Below, one piece after another: positions 37,776-49,400 of a stretch of DNA of 64,000 nt. Numbering within the stretch: the first letter of the stretch is position 1; each line of letters begins with the position of its first letter. Source of the DNA: Mytilus trossulus (lineage: Eukaryota; Mollusca; Bivalvia; Mytilida; Mytilidae); assembly GCF_036588685.1 (NCBI RefSeq), contig NC_086376.1:61031166-61095165 (forward strand), given 5' to 3'. The notes under the pieces were generated by a model that was not told the origin of the DNA, made no database searches, and saw nothing but the letters and a program-made list of their open reading frames with translations. Position numbers and translations under genes: made by a program.

Positions 37776-37799
37776 AGATGAAGCGATTTTAATTAATAC

Positions 37800-39110
37800 T
37801 ATCTGACAAAGTTAGATAAAGCACACTCAGAACTTATGTGGTGACAAAGATAGATATATGCAACGAAGTAGATGAATAAAAGAAAGGTAGCATAAATGTT
37901 ATATTATTTGCTACTCTGTTTTTCGTATCTATATGTTCTTAGTTTTTCCAGGGACGTATATATAAGTCCTTGGGTTTTCTAAGAAATCAGTCTGTATTGT
38001 ATGACAAAACTTTTATTTTAAAATATTTTCAATGGAATCCTCGACTGTGGTCTCATATCACAGGGTTTCGCCTAGTTGCAAATTTCTTTTATTATCTGTG
38101 CAAAAAGATATGTAACTGGTGACATAAATATTAGCGAAACCAAGGATTTGTATAGTAACTATACAAATCCTTGGCGAAACTCACAGGCAATTACTCCTAC
38201 TAGAGAACAATTGTCGATTACGGCATTTTTGTCTTATTTGTAGATTTGATTTTGCTGGTCATTTTGCTATCAGATTTTCTCTGCATTTTTAACGATATTC
38301 AAGATAGTAAAACCAGTGAAATTTGCTTTTTATGTAATAGACATTTCACGAGAAATGACTCTAAAATGGGTTATAATTTGTAAACTTTACATTGGCCTAC
38401 GGAACATCCATGTCAAGTTTCGAGTAAAATTCGGCCATGTAGGTTAAGCGAAGGTTTTTTCATAGAGTTTAACAAGAGAGAGACGACGACAAATACCAAA
38501 TGTTGGCAATAACAGACGCATTTCTCTAAGGTCAATTTAAGGGCCAGGTAAGCCCGAGGTATTAACAACCTCTCTACAAATTGAGCAACAAATAGCCATT
38601 CAATGGACATGTCAATAACAGATCATAGTATTTATACCCTCCGCTCGTTTGTTAGAACATTATATACAAATCAATAGGACATAACAAATCTTTTGTTAAC
38701 TAATAATTGAATTTATGTAAGTCTTTGTTTTACTAAATCAATGACTGTGTAACAGATGTTCTGTGTCTTCTGAAGTCGTTACGTTCTGGATAGGGGTTCT
38801 TCATTTTTATGCTAATTAATTTTCTCTATTCTCAGTTTAATTCGCTAATATTTATTTTTGTTGCCTATTTTTATAATTCGCTATATTGTTTGTCCTTTAC
38901 TCTGCCATTTCTTAGTGAACATTATTCTCTATTATGTATACCTTGTCTATACCCTCAGTCATGATGTTACATTATTTGAAGAAGAAAACTTTCAACTGAA
39001 AATAATAATGAAGAAAAAACTGTCTGACACCTAAAAATAAAAAAAATATGTTTAACCTGTACAAGCTGTGACCAGTATAGATTGACGTATTAGTCCAACG
39101 TTCATGCTTT
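37800..39110. other. Upstream of PDIA3, no gene seen
   Basis: AT-rich DNA with the 38140-38174 palindrome. The minus frame at 38413-38610 shows no domain or splice context. Confidence 0.5.
38140..38174. repeat. Perfect 35-bp palindrome upstream of PDIA3
   Basis: CCAAGGATTTGTATAGT, one A, then the exact complement, flanked by CGAAA on each side. It looks like a minimal foldback element with target duplication. Confidence 0.85.
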
Positions 39111-39117
39111 TCATAAA

Positions 39118-39276
39118 CAGGCGCGGATCCAGAGGGGGTTCCGGGGGGTTGGAACCCCCCTTTTTGTGACGATCAATGCATTTGAATAGGGACATGTAAT
39201 TGGAACCCCAATTTTGTTCTGGTTTAGGATCACCCCCCCCCCCCCCCTTTTTTTTAAATAGCTGGATCCGCCCCTG
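39118..39276. mobile_element. GGCGGATCC-ended MITE with G/C homopolymers
   Basis: The ends CAGGCGCGGATCC and GGATCCGCCCCTG are near-perfect inverted repeats. A run of C near 39233-39247 makes the exact length uncertain. Confidence 0.65.
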
Positions 39277-39349
39277 ATAAAGCTAAAACCCAATAATAGT
39301 AGAATATAAAAACAAAGCATAAGTTGCCCAAATTAATGGTATATATAAA

Positions 39350-39665
39350 AACAAGAAGATGTGGTATGATTGCCAATGAGACAAATCTCCACAAGAAGCC
39401 AAAATGACTGGACGCAATACGTTGTAGGTCACCTAACTGCTTTAACAATGAGCAAAACCCACACCGCACAGTCAGATATATAAATGTCCCAAAATGACAA
39501 AGGTAAAACAATTCCAAAAAGGAAACGAGAAATCTAATGGCATGGTTTATGTAAAAAAAACAATAAACAAAAGATATGATATAATGCAACAAACGACAAC
39601 CACTGATTTACATGCTGAGTTGCCTGAGACGGGCGCTTACAGAATGTGGCGGGGTTAAACATGTT
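39350..39665. repeat. Copy of the GATGTGGTATGATTGCC family, reverse orientation
   Basis: It starts GAAGATGTGGTATGATTGCC and contains AACAATGAGCAAAACCCACA and CAAACGACAACCACTGATTT, the complements of blocks in the forward copies. It is near full length. Confidence 0.65.
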
Positions 39666-40009
39666 TTAAGTTGTTTGCTTCATATTGTACAGAATACGTA
39701 AGATCTTCTACACTAAAGCGGAGAAAAAAAAATTTAATTACGAATTCCCATAGTAATAATGAAAGCCGTTTGATTGTAATGCCGGTGCTCGTACAGAAAT
39801 CAGGTTGTTTGACTAATTAAAATTAAGATCTCTGATTTTGAAAAAAAAATGGGACCTTTTTTTGGGCTTAAAAACATGAAATAAGTGTAACATGCACCTT
39901 TTAAACGGTTCGTGCATGGTGTGGAGCATGCATATTCTATAGTTGCTGTAAGGTGTAAGGGTTGCCCATTTTTTTTTATGAGAGATTGTATTGCATAAAT
40001 TAATACTAA

Positions 40010-40635
40010 ATATAATAATTTTGGACCCCGATTTGCACCAACATGTAAACTGGGCCCATAATCAAACATCTAATTACATATTTAGATTCAACAAATCAAT
40101 TTATTTTTTGTTAAAATCAAGCTAAGTTAAATTTTGGACCCTTTTGGCCTTATTGTAGACCAATTTGAAAACACGACCACAAGTTAAGAATCTGAATACT
40201 CGGTTAGATTTGGCATATCAAAGATCCCCAATAATTCATTTTTTTTATGAAACTCAAGCAAAGTTTAATTTTGGACACTAATTCGTTGGGACCAAAACTC
40301 CCAAAATCAATCCAAACCTTCCTTTTGTGGTCATAAACCTTGTGTTAAAATTTTATAGATTTCTTTCAACTTATACGAAAGTTATTGTGCAAAAACCAAG
40401 AAAAAAATGCTTATTTGGGACCTGTTTTTGGCACCTAATTCCGAAACTGTTTGGACTCAAGTTAAACTCCGAAAATCAATCCCAACCTTCCTTTTATGGT
40501 CATAAACCTTGTGTTTAAATTTAATAGATTTCTATTAATTTTTACTAGAGTTAGAGTGCGAAAACCAAATGTCTTCGGACGACGACGACGCCAACGTGAT
40601 ACCAAGATAAGACCAAACATTTTTGCGGTCGTATA
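40010..40635. repeat. Interspersed repeat with an internal ~160-bp duplication
   Basis: ACCTTCCTTTTGTGGTCATA (40316) and ACCTTCCTTTTATGGTCATA (40484) start two copies of a block that continues AACCTTGTGTT. The right end has CGGACGACGACGACGCC and TTTTTGCGGTCGTATAATTA. It is non-coding. Confidence 0.6.
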
Positions 40636-40863
40636 ATTAGCAAACAGAACCTACAATGTACATGTTTAGCTGCTGATTTAAAAAAATAATATAATGGATA
40701 AATGATTGACTGTGTTACAATAAAACCAAGATAACTCAGTGAAGCTATTTATGAAAATTTAAAAAGTTTGTGTTGACTGCAATTTCAAAAGCTAAATGTT
40801 TCAGAAAATAGAAGACCTGGATACTACATGTACAAACATTGTTTATAAATGCCATTTGTAGAG

Positions 40864-41040
40864 CAGGATCTGCTTACCCATCCAGAGCACCTGAGATCAC
40901 CCCCTGGGCCCAAGTTTTGGTGGGGTTCGTGTTGCACAGTCTTTAGTTTTCTATGTTGTTTCTAGTGTACATTTATTTGTCTGGATGTCTTTTTCAGTTT
41001 TAGTCATGGAATTGTAAGTTTATTTTCGATTTACAAGTTT
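40864..41040. repeat. Reverse copy of the GGTGATCTCAGGTGCTCC family
   Basis: It reads GCAGGATCTGCTTACCCATC, then GAGCACCTGAGATCACCCC and TTCGTGTTGCACAGTC, the complement of the 24265-24490 repeat. Confidence 0.6.
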
Positions 41041-42490
41041 GCTGTTCATCTGGTATATTTAGCCCCAATATTCCAATTTATCTGTTTTAATATGATTGTC
41101 TTGAACCTCTTTTTCATAGTTCAGTGAGTGACTTTATAGCGACTCGAAGAATTGTTTGCTATGTTGATTCTCTATTATAAGTTATATGCTAACGATTTTT
41201 GTATGTGTGTTCAACAGTTCTCATTTGACCACGTAACCATTGATAATTCACAAAATTAAGTTTTCTAGTTCAAGTCAGTATCTCAGATATGATAGCAAAT
41301 TATAGTATTTGTACTATATTGTAAGGTGAACATATCTGTCTGGCAGGTATAATATAAACACCTGTCAATTATAAAAAAATCAACATAACTTGAGGTCCTC
41401 TGATTTTCAGTACTTCAGTACTTTGATTAGCCATGGCGTTGTCAGTTTATTTTAGATTTATGAATTTGACTGTCCCTTTGGTATCTATCGTCCCTCTTTT
41501 TTAACGTACAGTGGCAAATGTTTCATGCATGTTTCAGACAATTATTACTACATGAGTTTAATGTTTACAGCACAATTTTAATTTAAGCAAAGACATAGCA
41601 ATAACACGTATAAATAACAATAAAAAGATGGCCATTATAGTAACTCCATTCTTTTTTTATGACATCAACGAATGAGACTTTTAAATGGATTTTTTAAATG
41701 ATTAACACGATGAGTGCCACTTGCGGAACAAGACCTGCTTACGTTTCGTCAGCTCTGTTTTTGATGGAGTACATGTTGGGCATTCTTTAATTACCTGTGT
41801 GGTGGTTTATCATATGAACTGTTTATATATATATTCGTCTTAAAAATGTATATTGGTAGCAGCATTGCTTATTGGTTCATGGTAGAGGGGTTATCAAGTT
41901 TTGAAAGAGGGTCATGAAAGTTTGGAAGTTGAATTCGACCTAAACGTTTTTTTTTATAATGTTAAAAAAAAATTGGCGCTATGTTTGATGGTTTTCTTAT
42001 GCTGCTCAGATTCAGTGTATTGTATAGTATATATAGTATTGGTGGTTTGAGTTAGGTTTACCAAAAGTACCATAAATGCATTAGAAGATCAAAATTAATT
42101 CTATTTCTTTCGTCAGAAGATATTTTACGGATCTGTAAAATATTTGCTTTAAATAGGATAGCTTGAGAGCAATTGATCCTTACAAATGTTTTAAAATACT
42201 GGTATTCCGAAATGATTTAAACAAAGGCTGCTATGTTGGTTCAATTATATAATAGTCCCAGCTTGGACGGAGAGCCGTCTCATCAACACTCATCCCACAA
42301 AATAAAATTTAAAAAAACATACAAGACCAACAAAGGTCAGAGGCTCCTGACATGGGACAGTCGCAAAACAATGCGTTAGGAATACACGTTTAGTGAGATC
42401 TCAACCCTCCCCTATACATCTTGCCAATGTAGGATAAACAAAAACTCAGCAATGCACATTTTAAGAATTGATAGATTATGTCTTCATCGT
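41040..42490. other. Gene-free stretch with repeat fragments
   Basis: A piece of the GGTGATCTCAGGTGCTCC family lies at about 41425-41505. A GGAGAGCCGTCTCATCAACA repeat end lies near 42268, and another repeat-like block (GGTCAGAGGCTCCTGACATG) near 42333. No coding frame is supported. Confidence 0.5.
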
Positions 42491-42582
42491 ATGTAAATCA
42501 AGCTCATTCCGTCCAGTAAGGGATTAGTATCATACTATGTAAATCAAGCACATTCCGTCCAGTAAGGGATTAGTATCATACC
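42491..42582. repeat. Tandem duplication of a 46-bp unit
   Basis: ATGTAAATCAAGCTCATTCC... at 42491 and ATGTAAATCAAGCACATTCC... at 42537 differ at one base. They sit just left of the LINE fragment. Confidence 0.85.
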
Positions 42583-42612
42583 ACAACCTCATAAGTCGAA
42601 AACAAACAGACA

Positions 42613-43135
42613 GTGACATGGCAAAAGATCGAAGTGAAATATTGTAAACCTTTTATCGTGCGGGAGTTAACAACATTGATAAAGCTATTTGTAGAAACTG
42701 GTGAATTTCCTGATAGACTCAATCAGGTTCAAGTAACAGCACTGCAAAAAAACAAAACAAAACAACAACAACAACAACAACAAACAACAACAACCAACTT
42801 GACAAAGTCAATAATAGGCCTGTCAGCGTTCTTCCATTTTTTCCCCTTTAAAATTTATGAAAATGTGTTTGAAATTCAATGTGATAATTTTTTTGGAAAC
42901 TGGTATTTTTCATCCCGCTTATCTGTGTGCTTTTATACTTGGCCATTGATGTCAGACAACACTGCTACGACTGTTAGAAGGTAAGCGTGCAACATTAGAT
43001 AACAACCAGTTCAAAGAAGTTTGATTGCCTACCACATGAAATTCTGCTTGATGAATTATCAGCATATATACGGTGTCTTTTTCCATTCTATTTCACTTCT
43101 TAAATCTTATTTCACAAATAGGAAATAACAAATTA
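42613..43135 (+). pseudogene. Degraded LINE (non-LTR) reverse-transcriptase fragment
   Basis: Pieces of a non-LTR reverse transcriptase appear in order in different plus-strand frames: LFVETGEFPDRLNQVQVTAL (from about 42685), then NNRPVSVLP (42810), KIYENVFEIQ, QTTLLRLLEGKRATLDNN (about 42957) and FDCLPHEILLDELSAY (about 43020), and finally LLKSYFTNRK near 43100. These match the family's FPxxxK, YRPVSVLP, CQTxLLRLxEDW and AFDCLPHDLLxAKLxAY blocks. Frameshifts, a CAA-type microsatellite insertion (42755-42800) and stops show it is dead. The AFD-containing block keeps only FD. The N- and C-terminal parts of the element are missing. Confidence 0.8.
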
Positions 43136-43149
43136 AAATAAATATAAAA

Positions 43150-43455
43150 AAGAAGATGTGCCACGGTATGATTGCCAATGGGACAACTCTTCAAAAGAGA
43201 TCAAAATCAATGACACAGAAATTAACAACTATAGGTAACCGTACGGTCTTCAACCATGTGCAAACCCATACCGCATAGTCAGCTATAAAAGGCACCGAAA
43301 TAAACAATTCAAAAATGAAAACTAAAATTGAGAATGTAAATGGGGAATGTGTCAAAGAGACGACAACCCAACCATAGAACAGACAACAGCAGGTCACCAG
43401 CAGGTCTTCAATGCAGCGAGAATTTCCCGCACTCGGAGGCGTCCTTCAGCTTCTT
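43150..43455. repeat. Two joined repeats bordering satellite array A
   Basis: A reverse copy of the GATGTGGTATGATTGCC family (43150-43310) is followed by a repeat with GAATGTAAATGGGGAATGTG and CGGAGGCGTCCTTCAGC ends. The second repeat is also at 6070-6205 inside the unrecognised gene, and in part at 12680-12715. Confidence 0.6.
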
Positions 43456-43491
43456 AGCAGTTAGATTTACATTCATAAAGGGGTTCTTTGT

Positions 43492-46400
43492 GGTTAAAAG
43501 GAAGTAAATATAGATCGCTGGCGCCACCTAGATTTTACATCCAAGATAATAGGTAGAAGTAAATTTATTTTCTGCTGCCTTGGTAATTAGAAATTAAAAT
43601 TGAAATAGTGAGAAATGAGTGTTGGCCATTGGTGTAGAAATAGCGAGAAATTTAGAGAAAACTCTCTAAGACTAGCAAGATTTTCTGTGCCAAATTAAGC
43701 ATGGGGTGTTCTTCATTCATACTATTTCGAAAATTCCGGAACCGTTGAGTACCCTTAAAAAATGCCATTTTTCTATCAAAAAAGCTGCGGCACCATATGT
43801 GTTTGACCATTGCAATTACACCCAAAGGTGTTGATAATTCAGAATTCGAATCTTTTTTTAATGGATCTTTGATAGTGAAAAGGCAGGACCAAATAAGGTT
43901 ACCATTGTCGCCTATGTAAATAATTACTTCCTTGTAACCTAAAGCAAAATGACGATTTCTGGCGCATCACTGTATTTTTCGAGATATTTTAGAAATTGGA
44001 TCGGTAAATTAATAAGGTACTAAGTGATTAACTATATCAGAAGAAAATTGCTGATCGCCGTGAAACTATAGTCTATATCAAATTTTTACTGTTTTTTTGT
44101 TCTTCTGTCTCAGGGGTAGGGTTCATCGAGCTACTGTAAAAACGAGAATTCTGTCAAGGACTCTGTCTTTAATAATTTCTCCTCATCCTCGATAACACTG
44201 AATGTATTTATGCATATCTAAAAAAAGGGGGGCTTATTTTTGCTCACATTAGCGATTTTTTTGTATTTTTAATGGCTAAAATGTGCCAAAATGACCGTAA
44301 AATATTAAAAATTAGGTAAAAAATCAAAGGCTATACATGTTTCTCCTTAGTATCGTCGAATTGAATATTCTGAACACAATTCATATAAAACACATAACAG
44401 CAATGATGAATTCTTAGTTTCAGCATTTTTATAGTCTGTTTCATAAAATATTTTGACTCTTATGCAACGGTGTCCATATATTCGCGATAAAGACATATAA
44501 TTTGGACACAGTTATTAAATTATCAGCCTAAAGTCTTTAATAGACCCCAATCGAACTTCATTAATCAAAAACCGCGTTTTAAATATAACCAAACAGTCAA
44601 AATGAGCTGGTCAATTGTCCCAAGTCTGTAAAAAGTAACGTTTTCTGTAAAGGGGGTACCTGTAAAGAAAGTCATTTTAAATGGTGAATAATTGTCTCTT
44701 TAATCCAAAATTTTGAACTTAAGCAGCAGTAGTATATAGTAATCGACTAACGTAAAGGTTGTCCGATTTTATTTCAATATGTGTCAGTATAGGTTAAAAG
44801 GAAGTAAATATAGATCGCTGGCGCCACCTAGATTTTACATCCAAGATAATAGGTAGAAGTAAATTTATTTTCTGCTGCCTTGGTAATTAGAAATTAAAAT
44901 TGAAATAGTGAGAAATGAGTGTTGGCCATTGGTGTAGAAATAGCGAGAAATTTAGAGAAAACTCTCTAAGACTAGCAAGATTTTCTGTGCCAAATTAAGC
45001 ATGGGGTGTTCTTCATTCATACTATTTCGAAAATTCCGGAACCGTTGAGTACCCTTAAAAAATGCCATTTTTCTATCAAAAAAGCTGCGGCACCATATGT
45101 GTTTGACCATTGCAATTACACCCAAAGGTGTTGATAATTCAGAATTCGAATCTTTTTTTAATGGATCTTTGATAGTGAAAAGGCAGGACCAAATAAGGTT
45201 ACCATTGTCGCCTATGTAAATAATTACTTCCTTGTAACCTAAAGCAAAATGACGATTTCTGGCGCATCACTGTATTTTTCGAGATATTTTAGAAATTGGA
45301 TCGGTAAATTAATAAGGTACTAAGTGATTAACTATATCAGAAGAAAATTGCTGATCGCCGTGAAACTATAGTCTATATCAAATTTTTACTGTTTTTTTGT
45401 TCTTCTGTCTCAGGGGTAGGGTTCATCGAGCTACTGTAAAAACGAGAATTCTGTCAAGGACTCTGTCTTTAATAATTTCTCCTCATCCTCGATAACACTG
45501 AATGTATTTATGCATATCTAAAAAAAGGGGGGCTTATTTTTGCTCACATTAGCGATTTTTTTGTATTTTTAATGGCTAAAATGTGCCAAAATGACCGTAA
45601 AATATTAAAAATTAGGTAAAAAATCAAAGGCTATACATGTTTCTCCTTAGTATCGTCGAATTGAATATTCTGAACACAATTCATATAAAACACATAACAG
45701 CAATGATGAATTCTTAGTTTCAGCATTTTTATAGTCTGTTTCATAAAATATTTTGACTCTTATGCAACGGTGTCCATATATTCGCGATAAAGACATATAA
45801 TTTGGACACAGTTATTAAATTATCAGCCTAAAGTCTTTAATAGACCCCAATCGAACTTCATTAATCAAAAACCGCGTTTTAAATATAACCAAACAGTCAA
45901 AATGAGCTGGTCAATTGTCCCAAGTCTGTAAAAAGTAACGTTTTCTGTAAAGGGGGTACCTGTAAAGAAAGTCATTTTAAATGGTGAATAATTGTCTCTT
46001 TAATCCAAAATTTTGAACTTAAGCAGCAGTAGTATATAGTAATCGACTAACGTAAAGGTTGTCCGATTTTATTTCAATATGTGTCAGTATAGGTTAAAAG
46101 GAAGTAAATATAGATCGCTGGCGCCACCTAGATTTTACATCCAAGATAATAGGTAGAAGTAAATTTATTTTCTGCTGCCTTGGTAATTAGAAATTAAAAT
46201 TGAAATAGTGAGAAATGAGTGTTGGCCATTGGTGTAGAAATAGCGAGAAATTTAGAGAAAACTCTCTAAGACTAGCAAGATTTTCTGTGCCAAATTAAGC
46301 ATGGGGTGTTCTTCATTCATACTATTTCGAAAATTCCGGAACCGTTGAGTACCCTTAAAAAATGCCATTTTTCTATCAAAAAAGCTGCGGCACCATATGT

Positions 46401-49400
46401 GTTTGACCATTGCAATTACACCCAAAGGTGTTGATAATTCAGAATTCGAATCTTTTTTTAATGGATCTTTGATAGTGAAAAGGCAGGACCAAATAAGGTT
46501 ACCATTGTCGCCTATGTAAATAATTACTTCCTTGTAACCTAAAGCAAAATGACGATTTCTGGCGCATCACTGTATTTTTCGAGATATTTTAGAAATTGGA
46601 TCGGTAAATTAATAAGGTACTAAGTGATTAACTATATCAGAAGAAAATTGCTGATCGCCGTGAAACTATAGTCTATATCAAATTTTTACTGTTTTTTTGT
46701 TCTTCTGTCTCAGGGGTAGGGTTCATCGAGCTACTGTAAAAACGAGAATTCTGTCAAGGACTCTGTCTTTAATAATTTCTCCTCATCCTCGATAACACTG
46801 AATGTATTTATGCATATCTAAAAAAAGGGGGGCTTATTTTTGCTCACATTAGCGATTTTTTTGTATTTTTAATGGCTAAAATGTGCCAAAATGACCGTAA
46901 AATATTAAAAATTAGGTAAAAAATCAAAGGCTATACATGTTTCTCCTTAGTATCGTCGAATTGAATATTCTGAACACAATTCATATAAAACACATAACAG
47001 CAATGATGAATTCTTAGTTTCAGCATTTTTATAGTCTGTTTCATAAAATATTTTGACTCTTATGCAACGGTGTCCATATATTCGCGATAAAGACATATAA
47101 TTTGGACACAGTTATTAAATTATCAGCCTAAAGTCTTTAATAGACCCCAATCGAACTTCATTAATCAAAAACCGCGTTTTAAATATAACCAAACAGTCAA
47201 AATGAGCTGGTCAATTGTCCCAAGTCTGTAAAAAGTAACGTTTTCTGTAAAGGGGGTACCTGTAAAGAAAGTCATTTTAAATGGTGAATAATTGTCTCTT
47301 TAATCCAAAATTTTGAACTTAAGCAGCAGTAGTATATAGTAATCGACTAACGTAAAGGTTGTCCGATTTTATTTCAATATGTGTCAGTATAGGTTAAAAG
47401 GAAGTAAATATAGATCGCTGGCGCCACCTAGATTTTACATCCAAGATAATAGGTAGAAGTAAATTTATTTTCTGCTGCCTTGGTAATTAGAAATTAAAAT
47501 TGAAATAGTGAGAAATGAGTGTTGGCCATTGGTGTAGAAATAGCGAGAAATTTAGAGAAAACTCTCTAAGACTAGCAAGATTTTCTGTGCCAAATTAAGC
47601 ATGGGGTGTTCTTCATTCATACTATTTCGAAAATTCCGGAACCGTTGAGTACCCTTAAAAAATGCCATTTTTCTATCAAAAAAGCTGCGGCACCATATGT
47701 GTTTGACCATTGCAATTACACCCAAAGGTGTTGATAATTCAGAATTCGAATCTTTTTTTAATGGATCTTTGATAGTGAAAAGGCAGGACCAAATAAGGTT
47801 ACCATTGTCGCCTATGTAAATAATTACTTCCTTGTAACCTAAAGCAAAATGACGATTTCTGGCGCATCACTGTATTTTTCGAGATATTTTAGAAATTGGA
47901 TCGGTAAATTAATAAGGTACTAAGTGATTAACTATATCAGAAGAAAATTGCTGATCGCCGTGAAACTATAGTCTATATCAAATTTTTACTGTTTTTTTGT
48001 TCTTCTGTCTCAGGGGTAGGGTTCATCGAGCTACTGTAAAAACGAGAATTCTGTCAAGGACTCTGTCTTTAATAATTTCTCCTCATCCTCGATAACACTG
48101 AATGTATTTATGCATATCTAAAAAAAGGGGGGCTTATTTTTGCTCACATTAGCGATTTTTTTGTATTTTTAATGGCTAAAATGTGCCAAAATGACCGTAA
48201 AATATTAAAAATTAGGTAAAAAATCAAAGGCTATACATGTTTCTCCTTAGTATCGTCGAATTGAATATTCTGAACACAATTCATATAAAACACATAACAG
48301 CAATGATGAATTCTTAGTTTCAGCATTTTTATAGTCTGTTTCATAAAATATTTTGACTCTTATGCAACGGTGTCCATATATTCGCGATAAAGACATATAA
48401 TTTGGACACAGTTATTAAATTATCAGCCTAAAGTCTTTAATAGACCCCAATCGAACTTCATTAATCAAAAACCGCGTTTTAAATATAACCAAACAGTCAA
48501 AATGAGCTGGTCAATTGTCCCAAGTCTGTAAAAAGTAACGTTTTCTGTAAAGGGGGTACCTGTAAAGAAAGTCATTTTAAATGGTGAATAATTGTCTCTT
48601 TAATCCAAAATTTTGAACTTAAGCAGCAGTAGTATATAGTAATCGACTAACGTAAAGGTTGTCCGATTTTATTTCAATATGTGTCAGTATAGGTTAAAAG
48701 GAAGTAAATATAGATCGCTGGCGCCACCTAGATTTTACATCCAAGATAATAGGTAGAAGTAAATTTATTTTCTGCTGCCTTGGTAATTAGAAATTAAAAT
48801 TGAAATAGTGAGAAATGAGTGTTGGCCATTGGTGTAGAAATAGCGAGAAATTTAGAGAAAACTCTCTAAGACTAGCAAGATTTTCTGTGCCAAATTAAGC
48901 ATGGGGTGTTCTTCATTCATACTATTTCGAAAATTCCGGAACCGTTGAGTACCCTTAAAAAATGCCATTTTTCTATCAAAAAAGCTGCGGCACCATATGT
49001 GTTTGACCATTGCAATTACACCCAAAGGTGTTGATAATTCAGAATTCGAATCTTTTTTTAATGGATCTTTGATAGTGAAAAGGCAGGACCAAATAAGGTT
49101 ACCATTGTCGCCTATGTAAATAATTACTTCCTTGTAACCTAAAGCAAAATGACGATTTCTGGCGCATCACTGTATTTTTCGAGATATTTTAGAAATTGGA
49201 TCGGTAAATTAATAAGGTACTAAGTGATTAACTATATCAGAAGAAAATTGCTGATCGCCGTGAAACTATAGTCTATATCAAATTTTTACTGTTTTTTTGT
49301 TCTTCTGTCTCAGGGGTAGGGTTCATCGAGCTACTGTAAAAACGAGAATTCTGTCAAGGACTCTGTCTTTAATAATTTCTCCTCATCCTCGATAACACTG

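Noticed and set aside
39254..39592. 112-codon minus-strand frame rich in Phe/Leu/Tyr
   Set aside because: It lies inside a copy of an interspersed repeat and a MITE; copies elsewhere do not keep the frame.
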